From the NCBI GenBank assembly GCA_050247515.1, contig JBFWUB010000004.1, positions 1-64,000 of the forward strand: 64,000 nucleotides of DNA, given 5' to 3'. This DNA is from RAM1 sp050247515. GTDB taxonomy: Bacteria > Pseudomonadota > Gammaproteobacteria > Burkholderiales > Burkholderiaceae_C. Shown in pieces: positions 55,717 to 64,000 of the stretch. Position numbers and translations under genes: made by a program. Position 1 is the stretch's first letter; every line of letters begins with the position of its first letter. The notes under the pieces were generated by a model that saw nothing but the letters and a program-made list of their open reading frames with translations, was not told the DNA's origin and made no database searches.

Positions 55717-56439
55717 ATGTCCGTAGCCAAGCCAGCCCACAAGCGAATACTGCTCAAGCTGTCCGGCGAGGCCCTGATGGGTGACGATGCGTTTGGCATC
55801 AACCGTGCCACCATCGTGCGCATGGTCGAGGAAGTGGCCGACGTGGTGAACATGGGCGTGGAGGTCGCTGTCGTGATCGGCGGGGGCAACATCTTTCGCG
55901 GCGTCGCGGGCGGCTCGGTCGGCATGGACCGGGCCACGGCGGACTACATGGGCATGCTGGCCACCGTCATGAACGCCCTGGCACTGGCCGACGCGATGGA
56001 CAAGCAAGGCCTGACGGCACGGGTGATGTCGGCCATCAACATCGAGCAGGTGGTGGAGCCCTACATCCGTCCCAAGGCGCTGCAGTACCTGGAAGAGGGC
56101 AAGGTCGTGATCTTCGCGGCCGGGACCGGCAACCCGTTCTTCACGACCGACACCGCGGCGGCCCTGCGTGGTGCGGAGATCGGGGCCGAGCTGGTGCTCA
56201 AGGCCACCAAGGTGGACGGTGTTTACACGGCTGACCCCAAGAAAGACCCCGAGGCCACGCGGTACAACCAAATTACATTTGACGATGCCATGGCGCAGAA
56301 TCTGGGCATCATGGACGCAACTGCGTTCGCGCTTTGCCGCGACCAGAAGCTGCCGATCAAGGTGTTTTCGATCTTCAAGCACGGCGCGCTCAAGCGCGTG
56401 GTGATGGGCGAGGACGAGGGCACCCTGGTGTATGCCTGA
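55717..56439 (+). CDS. pyrH: UMP kinase
   Basis: A 240-residue hexameric bacterial UMP kinase of the amino-acid kinase family. It has RILLKLSGEALMGDD, VAVVIGGGNIFRGVAGG, MDRATADYMGMLATVMNAL and the Thr-rich GTGNPFFTTDTAAALRG. It begins the run pyrH-frr-uppS-cdsA-dxr-rseP-bamA. An AAGGAG site lies just before the ATG. Confidence 0.98.
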   Translation: MSVAKPAHKRILLKLSGEALMGDDAFGINRATIVRMVEEVADVVNMGVEVAVVIGGGNIFRGVAGGSVGMDRATADYMGMLATVMNALALADAMDKQGLTARVMSAINIEQVVEPYIRPKALQYLEEGKVVIFAAGTGNPFFTTDTAAALRGAEIGAELVLKATKVDGVYTADPKKDPEATRYNQITFDDAMAQNLGIMDATAFALCRDQKLPIKVFSIFKHGALKRVVMGEDEGTLVYA

Positions 56440-56471
56440 GGATGCCGCGCGCCGCAGCTGAGGAGAACCCA

Positions 56472-57032
56472 ATGACCATTGCCGACATCAAGAAAACCAC
56501 CGAAGGCAAGATGGACCAGTCCATCGCCGCCTTCAAGAACAACCTGACGAAGATCCGCACCGGGCGCGCCAATCCCGCGCTGCTGGATTCCATCCAGATT
56601 GACTACTACGGCGCCATGACCCCCTTGAGCCAGGTGGCCAACGTGTCGCTGCTGGATGCCCGCACCATCAGCGTGCAGCCCTGGGAAAAGGGCATGGGTG
56701 CCAAGATCGAGAAAGCCATCCGCGAAAGCGATCTGGGCTTGAATCCAGCCTCCATGGGCGACCTGATCCGCGTGCCCATGCCGCCCATGAGCGAGGAACG
56801 CCGCAAGGAAATGACCAAGCTGGTGCGTACCGAGGGCGAAAACGCCAAGATTGCGGTGCGCAACCTGCGCCGCGATGCCAATGACGCCGTCAAGAAACTG
56901 GTCAAGGACAAGCTCGCGTCCGAGGACGACCAGAAACGCGCGGAAGCCGACATCCAGAAGGTCACTGACCGGCATGTGGCCGAAATTGACCAGGTGGTGG
57001 CCGCCAAGGAGCAGGAAATCCTGGCGGTCTGA
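56472..57032 (+). CDS. frr: Ribosome recycling factor
   Basis: A 186-residue factor that splits post-termination ribosomes with EF-G. It has MDQSIAAFKNNLTKIRTGRA, ALLDSIQIDYYGAMTPLSQV, the conserved SERRKEMTKLVRTEGENAK and VRNLRRDAND. AGGAG precedes the ATG at 56472. Confidence 0.98.
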   Translation: MTIADIKKTTEGKMDQSIAAFKNNLTKIRTGRANPALLDSIQIDYYGAMTPLSQVANVSLLDARTISVQPWEKGMGAKIEKAIRESDLGLNPASMGDLIRVPMPPMSEERRKEMTKLVRTEGENAKIAVRNLRRDANDAVKKLVKDKLASEDDQKRAEADIQKVTDRHVAEIDQVVAAKEQEILAV

Positions 57033-57039
57033 TCGGCGT

Positions 57040-57774
57040 ATGACAGCCGCTGCTTCACTGGTTCCGCACCATGTTGCCATCGTGATGGATGGCAATGGCC
57101 GCTGGGCCACGCGCCGCTTTCTGCCCCGTGTGGCAGGCCACAAGAAGGGCGTGGATGCCCTGCGCGCGTGCGTGCGCCACTGCGGCGAGCGCGGTGTGCG
57201 CGTGCTGACGGTGTTCGCCTTTTCCTCCGAGAACTGGAACCGCCCCGCCGAGGAGGTGTCCGGGCTCATGGAACTGCTGGCGGTCGCGCTGTCGCGCGAG
57301 GTGCCACAGCTGCGCGCCGAAGGTGTGCGTATCCATTTCATCGGGGACCGCTCCGCGCTGTCTGACAAGGTGCGCGCCGGCCTTGCCCAGGCGGAGGCGG
57401 CTACATCCGCCAACACCCGCCTGGTCTTCAATGTCTGCTTCAACTATGGGGGCCGCTGGGATATTGCCCAGGCGGCGGCAGGCCTTGCACGGCGCGGCGA
57501 GCCGATCACCGAATCCAGCCTGGACAAAGCCATGGCGCTGGCCCATGTGGGTGATCCCGACTTGCTGATCCGCACCGGGGGGGAGCAGCGCATCAGCAAT
57601 TTCCTGCTGTGGCAGGCGGCCTATGCCGAGCTGTATTTCACGGACAAGCTCTGGCCCGAGTTCGACGAGGCTGCGCTGGATGCCGCCATTGCCGATTTCG
57701 GCCAGCGTGAACGTCGGTTTGGCAAGACGCCGGACCAGCTCACTGGTCAGCCCTCCACGCAGCGAGCGGCCTGA
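57040..57774 (+). CDS. uppS: Undecaprenyl diphosphate synthase
   Basis: A 244-residue cis-prenyltransferase that makes the C55 carrier lipid for cell-wall synthesis. Catalytic Asp17 is in VAIVMDGNGRWATRR; FAFSSENWNRP and RTGGEQRISNFLLWQAAYAE also match. It starts 7 bp after frr. It uses isoprenoid precursors made by the MEP pathway, whose dxr gene is two genes downstream. Confidence 0.97.
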   Translation: MTAAASLVPHHVAIVMDGNGRWATRRFLPRVAGHKKGVDALRACVRHCGERGVRVLTVFAFSSENWNRPAEEVSGLMELLAVALSREVPQLRAEGVRIHFIGDRSALSDKVRAGLAQAEAATSANTRLVFNVCFNYGGRWDIAQAAAGLARRGEPITESSLDKAMALAHVGDPDLLIRTGGEQRISNFLLWQAAYAELYFTDKLWPEFDEAALDAAIADFGQRERRFGKTPDQLTGQPSTQRAA

Positions 57775-57788
57775 GCGCCGCCCCCGCC

Positions 57789-58640
57789 ATGCTCAAGCAG
57801 CGCATCATCACGGCCGTCATCCTGCTGGCCATTCTGTTGCCGGCGCTGTTTTACCCGGCGCCTGAGCCCTTCGTCGGTGTTGTGCTGGTCCTGATTGCCG
57901 CGGGCGCCTGGGAATGGGGAAGGCTCAATGGCTGCGGGCAGGCAGTGTCGCTTGCGCTGGCGGTGGCCTGCGTGGCGTTGTGTGCGCTGGCCTGGCAGGG
58001 CGGGTGGCTGGCCAGGCCCCTGCCCGTGCTGTGGAGCCTTTGGGGCGCGGCCTGGGTGCTGGGCGGCGCGTGGCTGCTGCACGCCGGCGTGGCCGGCTGG
58101 CCACGCATACCCCGCGCCCTGCGGTTGGGTGGTGGATTGCTCGCGCTGTGGCTGGCCTGGCTGGCCGTCGCCCAGGCGCGCGTGACCGGCATCAACTTCC
58201 TGCTGTCGGTCTTGCTTCTGGTGTGGGTCGCAGATATTGCCGCCTACTTTGCCGGGCGCGCCTTCGGGCTCAGGTTCACCCGCAACCGGCTGGCGCCCTC
58301 CATCAGCCCCGGCAAGAGCTGGGAAGGTGTTTGGGGCGGACTGGCTGGCGTGGTTGCGCTGGCCCTGGCGTGGGTCGCGGCTGACAGCCACACGCAGGTG
58401 GCGTCCGCCAGCCTGTACACGCGCCTGGCAGGCGCGGGCTGGTGGCTGCTGGTTGTGGGCGTGGTGTTCCTGGCGGCGTTGAGCGTCGTGGGGGATCTGG
58501 TTGAGTCACTGGTCAAGCGCAGCGCCGGCGCCAAGGACTCCAGCGGATTGCTCCCCGGTCATGGCGGTGTGCTTGATCGCGTGGATGCCTTGCTGCCTAC
58601 CTTGCCGCTGGCCATGATGCTGGCCTCGCTGACCCCATGA
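57789..58640 (+). CDS. cdsA: Phosphatidate cytidylyltransferase
   Basis: A 283-residue integral membrane enzyme that makes CDP-diacylglycerol, the branch point of phospholipid synthesis. About eight hydrophobic segments and the family signature near the C-terminus (SLVKRSAGAKDSSGLLPGHG followed by VLDRVDAL) are present. Its stop overlaps dxr by 4 bp. Confidence 0.96.
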   Translation: MLKQRIITAVILLAILLPALFYPAPEPFVGVVLVLIAAGAWEWGRLNGCGQAVSLALAVACVALCALAWQGGWLARPLPVLWSLWGAAWVLGGAWLLHAGVAGWPRIPRALRLGGGLLALWLAWLAVAQARVTGINFLLSVLLLVWVADIAAYFAGRAFGLRFTRNRLAPSISPGKSWEGVWGGLAGVVALALAWVAADSHTQVASASLYTRLAGAGWWLLVVGVVFLAALSVVGDLVESLVKRSAGAKDSSGLLPGHGGVLDRVDALLPTLPLAMMLASLTP

Positions 58641-59827
58641 AACAGCGCATTACCGTTTTGGGGGCCACGGGCTCGGTTGGGGCGAACACGCTGGACGTGA
58701 TCGCCCGTCATCCGGACCGCTTCGAGCTATTCGCCCTGAGTGCGGCCACGCGCGTGGACGAGATGCTTGCGCAGTGCCAGCGCTTCAAGCCCCGGTTTGC
58801 CGTCATGGCCAGCGCGTCGCACGGGCGCGAGCTGGAAATCCGGTTGCGTGACAACGGCATCGCCACCCGCGTCCTGACAGGCCATGACGCACTCGAAATC
58901 ATCTCGAGCCACGAGCAAGTCCACGCAGTGATGGCCGCCATCGTAGGCGCCGCTGGCCTGGCGCCTTGCCTGGCGGCGGCACGTGCGGGCAAGCGGCTGC
59001 TGCTGGCCAACAAGGAGGCCCTGGTCGTTGGCGGTGAGCTGTTCATGGCAACCGTGCGCGAAGGCGGCGCCACGCTGCTGCCGATAGACAGCGAACATTC
59101 CGCGATCTTCCAGTCGTTGCCCGAGGACCCCGCCACCTGGGACGCGCGCGTGGAAAAGATCATCCTGACGGCATCCGGTGGGCCCTTTCGCACCCGGGCA
59201 CCTGCAACGCTGCGCAACGTCACGCCAGAAGAGGCGTGCGCGCACCCCAATTGGGTCATGGGGCGCAAGATATCGGTGGATTCGGCGACCATGATGAACA
59301 AGGCGCTGGAAGTGATCGAGGCGCGCCATCTGTTTGGCCTGCCTCCCAGGCGGCTGGAGGTCGTGATTCACCCGCAAAGCGTCATCCACTCCATGGTCCA
59401 GTACCGTGACACCTCGGTGGTGGCACAACTGGGCACGCCCGACATGCGGGTGCCCATCGCTTATGGTTTGTCATGGCCGGAACGCATCGAGTCGGGGGCC
59501 CAGGCGCTGGATTTCAGCCGCCTGGCGGACATGAGCTTCGAATCGTTTGACAGTGGCGACCATCGGCAGCGGTTTCCCGGCCTTCAACTGGCCTGGCAAG
59601 CGCTGGAGGCCGCCCCGGGCACGCCCGCGGTGCTGAATGCCGCCAACGAAGTGGCCGTGGCTGCTTTTCTGGACCGGCGCATCCGGTTTGACCAGATTCA
59701 CGACGTGAATCTTGCAACGCTGGACGCCGTCACCACCTCCAGTCCAGAATCACTGGCGCAACTGCTGGCGCTGGACGCGCAGGCGCGGCAGGCCGCGCAG
59801 GCCAGTGTCGAGCGCATGTCGGCCTGA
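58637..59827 (+). CDS. dxr: 1-deoxy-D-xylulose 5-phosphate reductoisomerase
   Basis: A 396-residue NADPH-dependent enzyme for the second step of the MEP pathway. The cofactor motif is TVLGATGSVGANTLDVIARH; metal and substrate contacts are in LANKEALVVGGELF, PIDSEHSAIFQSLP, TASGGPFRT and MGRKISVDSATMMNKALEVI. It is coupled to cdsA by a 4-bp overlap and followed by rseP. Confidence 0.98.
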   Translation: MKQRITVLGATGSVGANTLDVIARHPDRFELFALSAATRVDEMLAQCQRFKPRFAVMASASHGRELEIRLRDNGIATRVLTGHDALEIISSHEQVHAVMAAIVGAAGLAPCLAAARAGKRLLLANKEALVVGGELFMATVREGGATLLPIDSEHSAIFQSLPEDPATWDARVEKIILTASGGPFRTRAPATLRNVTPEEACAHPNWVMGRKISVDSATMMNKALEVIEARHLFGLPPRRLEVVIHPQSVIHSMVQYRDTSVVAQLGTPDMRVPIAYGLSWPERIESGAQALDFSRLADMSFESFDSGDHRQRFPGLQLAWQALEAAPGTPAVLNAANEVAVAAFLDRRIRFDQIHDVNLATLDAVTTSSPESLAQLLALDAQARQAAQASVERMSA

Positions 59828-59848
59828 GCGCCGCCCCAAGGAGAATCC

Positions 59849-61222
59849 ATGCTGACAGTCGCCGCCTTCATCGTTGCGCTGGGTTTGCTGATCGCCGTCC
59901 ATGAATACGGCCACTACCGGGTGGCCGTGGCCTGCGGCGTCAAGGTGCTGCGCTTTTCTGTCGGATTCGGCAAGACGCTGTACCGCTGGCAGCCTCGAAA
60001 CCAGAAGAACGGCCAGACCACAGAATTTGTCATTGGCATGTTTCCGCTGGGTGGCTATGTAAAGATGCTGGACGAGCGCGAGGCGCCCGTGGCCGCAAGC
60101 GAACGCCATCTGGCCTTCAACACCCAGCCCCTGCGCGCGCGCGCCGCGATCGTGGCGGCCGGGCCGGCGGCCAACCTGCTGCTGGCGGTGCTGCTGTACG
60201 CCCTGGTCAACTGGTACGGCGTGCAGGAACCCAAACCCGTGCTGGCCAGCCCGGTTGCTGCCTCGGTGGCCGAGGCGGCGGGTCTTCGCGGTGGGGACAT
60301 CGTCCAGCGCGCTGGGTTCGCCGGCGAGGCCATGGACCCGGTCCAGTCATTTGAACAGCTTCGCTGGTTGCTGACGCGCGGCGCGCTGGACGGCCGCGAC
60401 CTGCGCCTGGAGGTCGCGCGCGCCGACGGCGGCGCGACCCGCGAGGCGGTTCTGGAGCTCAGCCGGCTGGAGACCCGCGACGCCGATGCGCGCCTGTTCC
60501 GCCGAATCGGCATCCTGGGGCCATGGACGCAACCCGTCGTCGGCGATGTGATGCCCGGTGGCGCGGCTGAAAAATCCGGCCTGCGTAAAGGAGATGTCGT
60601 CCTTGCGGCGGGCGATGTGCCGGTGGTGGATGGCTCCCAGCTTCGTGAACTGATCCGTGCCTCGGTGGTCGCCGGCAAGGGCCGCACAAGTGTCTGGCGC
60701 GTGGATCGCGAGGGACGCACCGTGGCGCTGGAAGTCACGCCCGAAGTCCGCCAGGACAATGGCGTGGTGGTTGGCCGTATCGGCGCCTACGTGGGCACGC
60801 CGCCCGAGTTCGTCACCGTGCGCCATGGCCCGATTGAAGGACTGTGGAAGGGTGTCGTGCGGACCTGGGAAGTGTCGGCCCTGACGCTGCGCATGATGGG
60901 CAAGATGGTGATCGGCGAGGCGTCCCTCAAGAACCTCAGCGGCCCGCTCACCATTGCCGACTACGCGGGCAAGTCCGCGAGCATGGGCCTGACCCAATAC
61001 CTGGTGTTTCTGGCGCTCATCAGCGTCAGTCTGGGCGTGCTGAACCTGCTGCCGCTGCCGGTCCTCGATGGGGGACACCTGATGTATTATCTTTGGGAGG
61101 GCGTGACGGGGAAGAGCGTCTCCGACGCGTGGATGGAGCGGTTGCAGCGCGGTGGCGTGGCGCTGCTCATGGTCATGATGTCAATCGCGCTGTTCAACGA
61201 CGTCACCCGCCTGTTTGGTTAA
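59849..61222 (+). CDS. rseP: Site-2 intramembrane zinc metalloprotease RseP
   Basis: A 457-residue inner-membrane protease that releases envelope-stress sigma factors by cutting anti-sigma factors. The zinc site is His18-Glu19-x-x-His22 (AVHEYGHYRVAV), and the third ligand is Asp407 in LLPLPVLDGGHLMYYL. Two PDZ domains lie between (about 115-200 and 205-290; VMPGGAAEKSGLRKGDVV). The Tyr in HEYGH is less usual than Phe or Leu but conservative. It precedes bamA, the common gammaproteobacterial and betaproteobacterial order. Confidence 0.96.
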   Translation: MLTVAAFIVALGLLIAVHEYGHYRVAVACGVKVLRFSVGFGKTLYRWQPRNQKNGQTTEFVIGMFPLGGYVKMLDEREAPVAASERHLAFNTQPLRARAAIVAAGPAANLLLAVLLYALVNWYGVQEPKPVLASPVAASVAEAAGLRGGDIVQRAGFAGEAMDPVQSFEQLRWLLTRGALDGRDLRLEVARADGGATREAVLELSRLETRDADARLFRRIGILGPWTQPVVGDVMPGGAAEKSGLRKGDVVLAAGDVPVVDGSQLRELIRASVVAGKGRTSVWRVDREGRTVALEVTPEVRQDNGVVVGRIGAYVGTPPEFVTVRHGPIEGLWKGVVRTWEVSALTLRMMGKMVIGEASLKNLSGPLTIADYAGKSASMGLTQYLVFLALISVSLGVLNLLPLPVLDGGHLMYYLWEGVTGKSVSDAWMERLQRGGVALLMVMMSIALFNDVTRLFG

Positions 61223-61281
61223 CCTTTTTGGCAGTGGCCGCGTTGGCTCCCGTCGGGGCCCGGCGGGTCACCCCCTGATTC

Positions 61282-63579
61282 ATGAAAAAACAATTCAACG
61301 GCTTTCGCTTGCGTACCGTTTCGGCCCTGGTGGCCATGGCATTCGCGGCGAATGCGGCGTGGGCGGTCGATCCGTTTACCGTGCGCGACATCCGCGTCGA
61401 AGGCCTGCAGCGTGTCGAGCCGGGGACCGTGTTCGCGTCGTTGCCGTTCCGGGTGGGCGACCAGTACAGCGATGACAAGGGTTCGGCCGCCATCCGCGCG
61501 CTGTTTGCCCTGGGCCTTTTCAAGGATGTGCGCCTGGAGGTCAACAATGACGTGCTGGTCGTGATCGTGGAAGAACGCCCGACCGTTGCTGACGTTGACT
61601 TTGCTGGTGCCAAGGAATTCGACAAGGACGTACTGAAGAAGGCCCTGCGCGACATCGGCCTGACTGAAGGCCGGCCCTTCGACCAGGCGCTGGCTGATCG
61701 TGCCGAACAGGAACTCAAGCGCCAGTACATCAACCGCAGCCTGTACGGGGCGGAAGTCGTGACCACGGTGACGCCGATCGAGCGCAACCGTGTGAACCTG
61801 ACCTTCAGCGTGACCGAGGGTGAGCCCGCGCGCATCAAGGAAATCCGCATCGTGGGCGCGAAGGCGTTTTCCGAGTCCACGCTCAAGGGGCTGTTTGATC
61901 AGGATACCGGCGGCTGGCTCAGCTGGTACACCAAATCCGACCAGTACGCGCGTGCCAAGCTCAATGCCGATCTGGAGACCTTGCGATCGTATTACCTGAC
62001 GCGTGGCTATCTTGAGTTCCGCATCGACTCCACCCAGGTGGCCATTTCGCCGAACAAGCAGGACATCTCCATCACGGTCAACGTGACCGAGGGGGCCCGC
62101 TACGTGGTCTCCAGCGTCAAGCTGGAGGGCAACTATCTCGACAAGGAAGACGAATTCAAGTCCCTGGTCACCATCAAGCCAGGGCAGCCCTACAACGCTG
62201 ATCAGGTAGCAGAAACCACCAAGGCCTTCACCGACTACTTTGGCAATTTCGGCTTTGCGTTTGCCCAGGTGGAGGCGCGCCCCGAAGTGGACCGCGTCAA
62301 CAACCGCGTGGCGTTCGTTCTGCAGGCCGAGCCCTCACGCCGCGCCTATGTGCGACGCGTCAACATTGGCGGCAACAATCGCACGCGCGACGAGGTGATC
62401 CGCAGGGAGTTCCGCCAGTTCGAGTCCTCCTGGTATGACGCCGAACGCATCAAGCTGTCGCGCGACCGTGTGGACCGTCTGGGCTTTTTCAAGGAAGTCA
62501 ATATAGAGACGTCCGATGTACCGGGTGCGCCCGACCAGATCGACCTGAACATCAACGTGGCCGAAAAGCCCACGGGCAGCCTGCAGCTGGGTGCCGGTTT
62601 TTCCAGCGCCGAGCGGCTGGCGCTGTCGTTCAGCATCAAGCAGGAAAACGCTTTTGGTTCGGGCAACTACCTCGGCATTGAGGTCAACACCAGCAAATAC
62701 AACCGCACGATCGCGTTCAATACGGTCGATCCGTACTTCACGCCCGACGGAATCTCGCGCACGATCGATGTTTACCACCGGCGCTCCAAGCCCTATGAGG
62801 ACCAGGGGGGCAACTACGAACTGGTGACTTCCGGTCTGGGGCTGCGTTTTGGCGTGCCGTTCAGCGAGGCGGATACCATCTATTTCGGCACCGGCATCGA
62901 GCGCATCACGATCAAGCCGGGCACCAATATTCCGGCGGCCTACCTGGCATACGCGAACGAGTTTGGCTACACCAGCCACTCCATCCCCCTGACGCTGGGC
63001 TGGTCGCGTGACGACCGCGACAGCACGCTGGTGCCCAACAGCGGCCGCTACCAGCGCCTGGCTTCGGAATGGGGCGTGGGTGGCGACGCGCGCTACCTCC
63101 GGGCCAACTACCAGTACCAGCAGTACATCCCGCTGAACAAGCAGTTCACCCTGGCCTTCAATGGCGAAGCGGGCTGGGGCAAGGGCCTGGGCGGCCGGCC
63201 GTTCCCGGTGTTCAAGAACTTCTATTCCGGGGGTCTGGGTTCCGTGCGTGGTTTTGAGCAGGGCACGCTGGGTCCGCGTGACGTGACCGGCGCCAGCATT
63301 GGCGGCCCCAGGAAAGTCACCCTGAACGCCGAAATCATTGCGCCGTTCCCCGGCGCCGGCAATGACCGCACGTTGCGCATGTTCGGTTTTGTTGATGCCG
63401 GTAACGTATTTGGTGAAACCGAAAAACTTGATTTTGGTCAACTCCGCGCCTCTGTGGGCATCGGCCTGAGCTGGATTTCTCCCATTGGTCCGCTGCGCCT
63501 GGCGGTAGCCAACCCCATTCGCAAGTTTGCTGGCGATAGAATCCAGAAATTGCAATTCCAGATTGGAACGTCTTTCTAA
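61282..63579 (+). CDS. bamA: Outer-membrane protein assembly factor BamA
   Basis: A 765-residue Omp85 protein that inserts beta barrels into the outer membrane. It has a signal peptide (cleavage near AWA, residue about 29), five POTRA domains (about 30-430; first VRDIRVEGLQRVEPGTV) and a 16-strand barrel. The loop 6 motif VRGFEQGTLGPRDVTG is present, and it ends in the aromatic C-terminal QFQIGTSF signal. Its stop codon overlaps the start of skp. Confidence 0.97.
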   Translation: MKKQFNGFRLRTVSALVAMAFAANAAWAVDPFTVRDIRVEGLQRVEPGTVFASLPFRVGDQYSDDKGSAAIRALFALGLFKDVRLEVNNDVLVVIVEERPTVADVDFAGAKEFDKDVLKKALRDIGLTEGRPFDQALADRAEQELKRQYINRSLYGAEVVTTVTPIERNRVNLTFSVTEGEPARIKEIRIVGAKAFSESTLKGLFDQDTGGWLSWYTKSDQYARAKLNADLETLRSYYLTRGYLEFRIDSTQVAISPNKQDISITVNVTEGARYVVSSVKLEGNYLDKEDEFKSLVTIKPGQPYNADQVAETTKAFTDYFGNFGFAFAQVEARPEVDRVNNRVAFVLQAEPSRRAYVRRVNIGGNNRTRDEVIRREFRQFESSWYDAERIKLSRDRVDRLGFFKEVNIETSDVPGAPDQIDLNINVAEKPTGSLQLGAGFSSAERLALSFSIKQENAFGSGNYLGIEVNTSKYNRTIAFNTVDPYFTPDGISRTIDVYHRRSKPYEDQGGNYELVTSGLGLRFGVPFSEADTIYFGTGIERITIKPGTNIPAAYLAYANEFGYTSHSIPLTLGWSRDDRDSTLVPNSGRYQRLASEWGVGGDARYLRANYQYQQYIPLNKQFTLAFNGEAGWGKGLGGRPFPVFKNFYSGGLGSVRGFEQGTLGPRDVTGASIGGPRKVTLNAEIIAPFPGAGNDRTLRMFGFVDAGNVFGETEKLDFGQLRASVGIGLSWISPIGPLRLAVANPIRKFAGDRIQKLQFQIGTSF

Positions 63580-64000
63580 TGAAGTATTTTTCCCGTCAAT
63601 GCTGGCTGGGCGTCGCGCTGGGGCTGCTGGCCCTGGCCAGTGCGGCCCATGCCGAAGACTTCCGTGTGGGTTTTGTCAACACGGACCGGATCTTCCGAGA
63701 AGCCACCGCCGCCAAGGCCGCGCAGACCAAGCTTGAGCAGGAGTTCTCGCGGCGCGAGAAAGAACTCAACGACCTGGGCAGCAACCTCAAGACAGCGTCC
63801 GAGAAATTCGAACGCGAAGCACCCACGCTGCCCGAAAGCCAGCGCGTGGCGCGCCAGAAGCAGCTGGTGGACCAGGACCGTGAATTCCAGCGCAAGCGCC
63901 GCGAGTTCCAGGAAGACTTGAACGCCCGCAAGAGCGAAGAACTGCAGCAGGTGCTCGAGCGGGCCAACCGCGTGGTCAAGCAGGTGGCCGAAGCCGAGAA
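63579..64000 (+). CDS. skp: Periplasmic chaperone OmpH/Skp (partial)
   Basis: The gene runs off the right edge; about 140 residues are visible. The signal peptide ends near residue 25 (AHA). The mature part begins EDFRVGFVNTDRIFREATAA and then forms long charged helices (EFSRREKELNDLGSN and REFQRKRREFQEDLNARK), the tentacles of the Skp trimer that hold unfolded outer-membrane proteins. Its start overlaps the bamA stop (TAATG), fitting joint supply of the chaperone and the assembly machine. Confidence 0.93.
   Translation, partial: MKYFSRQCWLGVALGLLALASAAHAEDFRVGFVNTDRIFREATAAKAAQTKLEQEFSRREKELNDLGSNLKTASEKFEREAPTLPESQRVARQKQLVDQDREFQRKRREFQEDLNARKSEELQQVLERANRVVKQVAEAE

Overview
The window is chromosomal DNA of a betaproteobacterium, most likely of the family Comamonadaceae (Burkholderiales). 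The evidence is the high and even GC content, the order rpsB-tsf-pyrH-frr-uppS-cdsA-dxr-rseP-bamA-skp, ispD-ispF divergent from mfd, an ompR-envZ pair, and poly-hydroxybutyrate genes (phaR, 3-hydroxybutyrate dehydrogenase). This is inferred from gene order and protein character, not from a 16S sequence. Genes are packed tightly, often with 4-bp start/stop overlaps, and no gap exceeds 300 bases.

Left part (1-12.5 kb), mostly accessory. It opens with a 5'-truncated Mrr-type restriction gene and an HNH nuclease in visibly AT-richer DNA. A divergently arranged XRE regulator and small unknown gene follow, sharing two operator-like palindromes. Next are a lectin-like lipoprotein, a PepSY/PhoP/PhoQ-like operon, a secreted repeat protein whose upstream box matches the one before that operon, a DUF3857/transglutaminase protein of lower GC, catalase-peroxidase KatG, a HicAB toxin-antitoxin pair, and a coupled NYN nuclease-MFS transporter-SUI1 operon.

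Middle part (12.5-35 kb). It carries a coiled-coil HTH protein, a bifunctional penicillin-binding protein, RhlE helicase, a luciferase-like monooxygenase, glutathione S-transferase, an RNase D-like exonuclease, universal stress and hemerythrin proteins, transporters, an aldo/keto reductase, an esterase, PhoD-like phosphatase, a large 7TMR-DISM/PAS histidine kinase, SerB, and a VapBC pair sitting between mfd and serB.

Right part (35-64 kb), core genome. The isoprenoid genes ispD-ispF are followed by OmpR-EnvZ, a SIMPL protein, 3-hydroxybutyrate dehydrogenase, monofunctional RelA, tRNA-Val(GAC), PhaR, RimO, tRNA-Leu(CAG) on the minus strand, RNase R, the NAD(P)HX repair enzyme and a DadA-amidase pair. 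The window ends in the translation/isoprenoid/outer-membrane biogenesis cluster from rpsB to skp, which runs off the right edge. That cluster has a structured rpsB leader and intrinsic hairpins after rpsB and after tsf that could tune expression along it.

I did not find a clearly new multi-gene system. The most promising signals are the shared 17-bp box before the PepSY-PhoPQ-like operon and the adjacent repeat protein, the paired palindromes of the XRE switch, and the start region of rnr, which overlaps a tRNA gene and its promoter.
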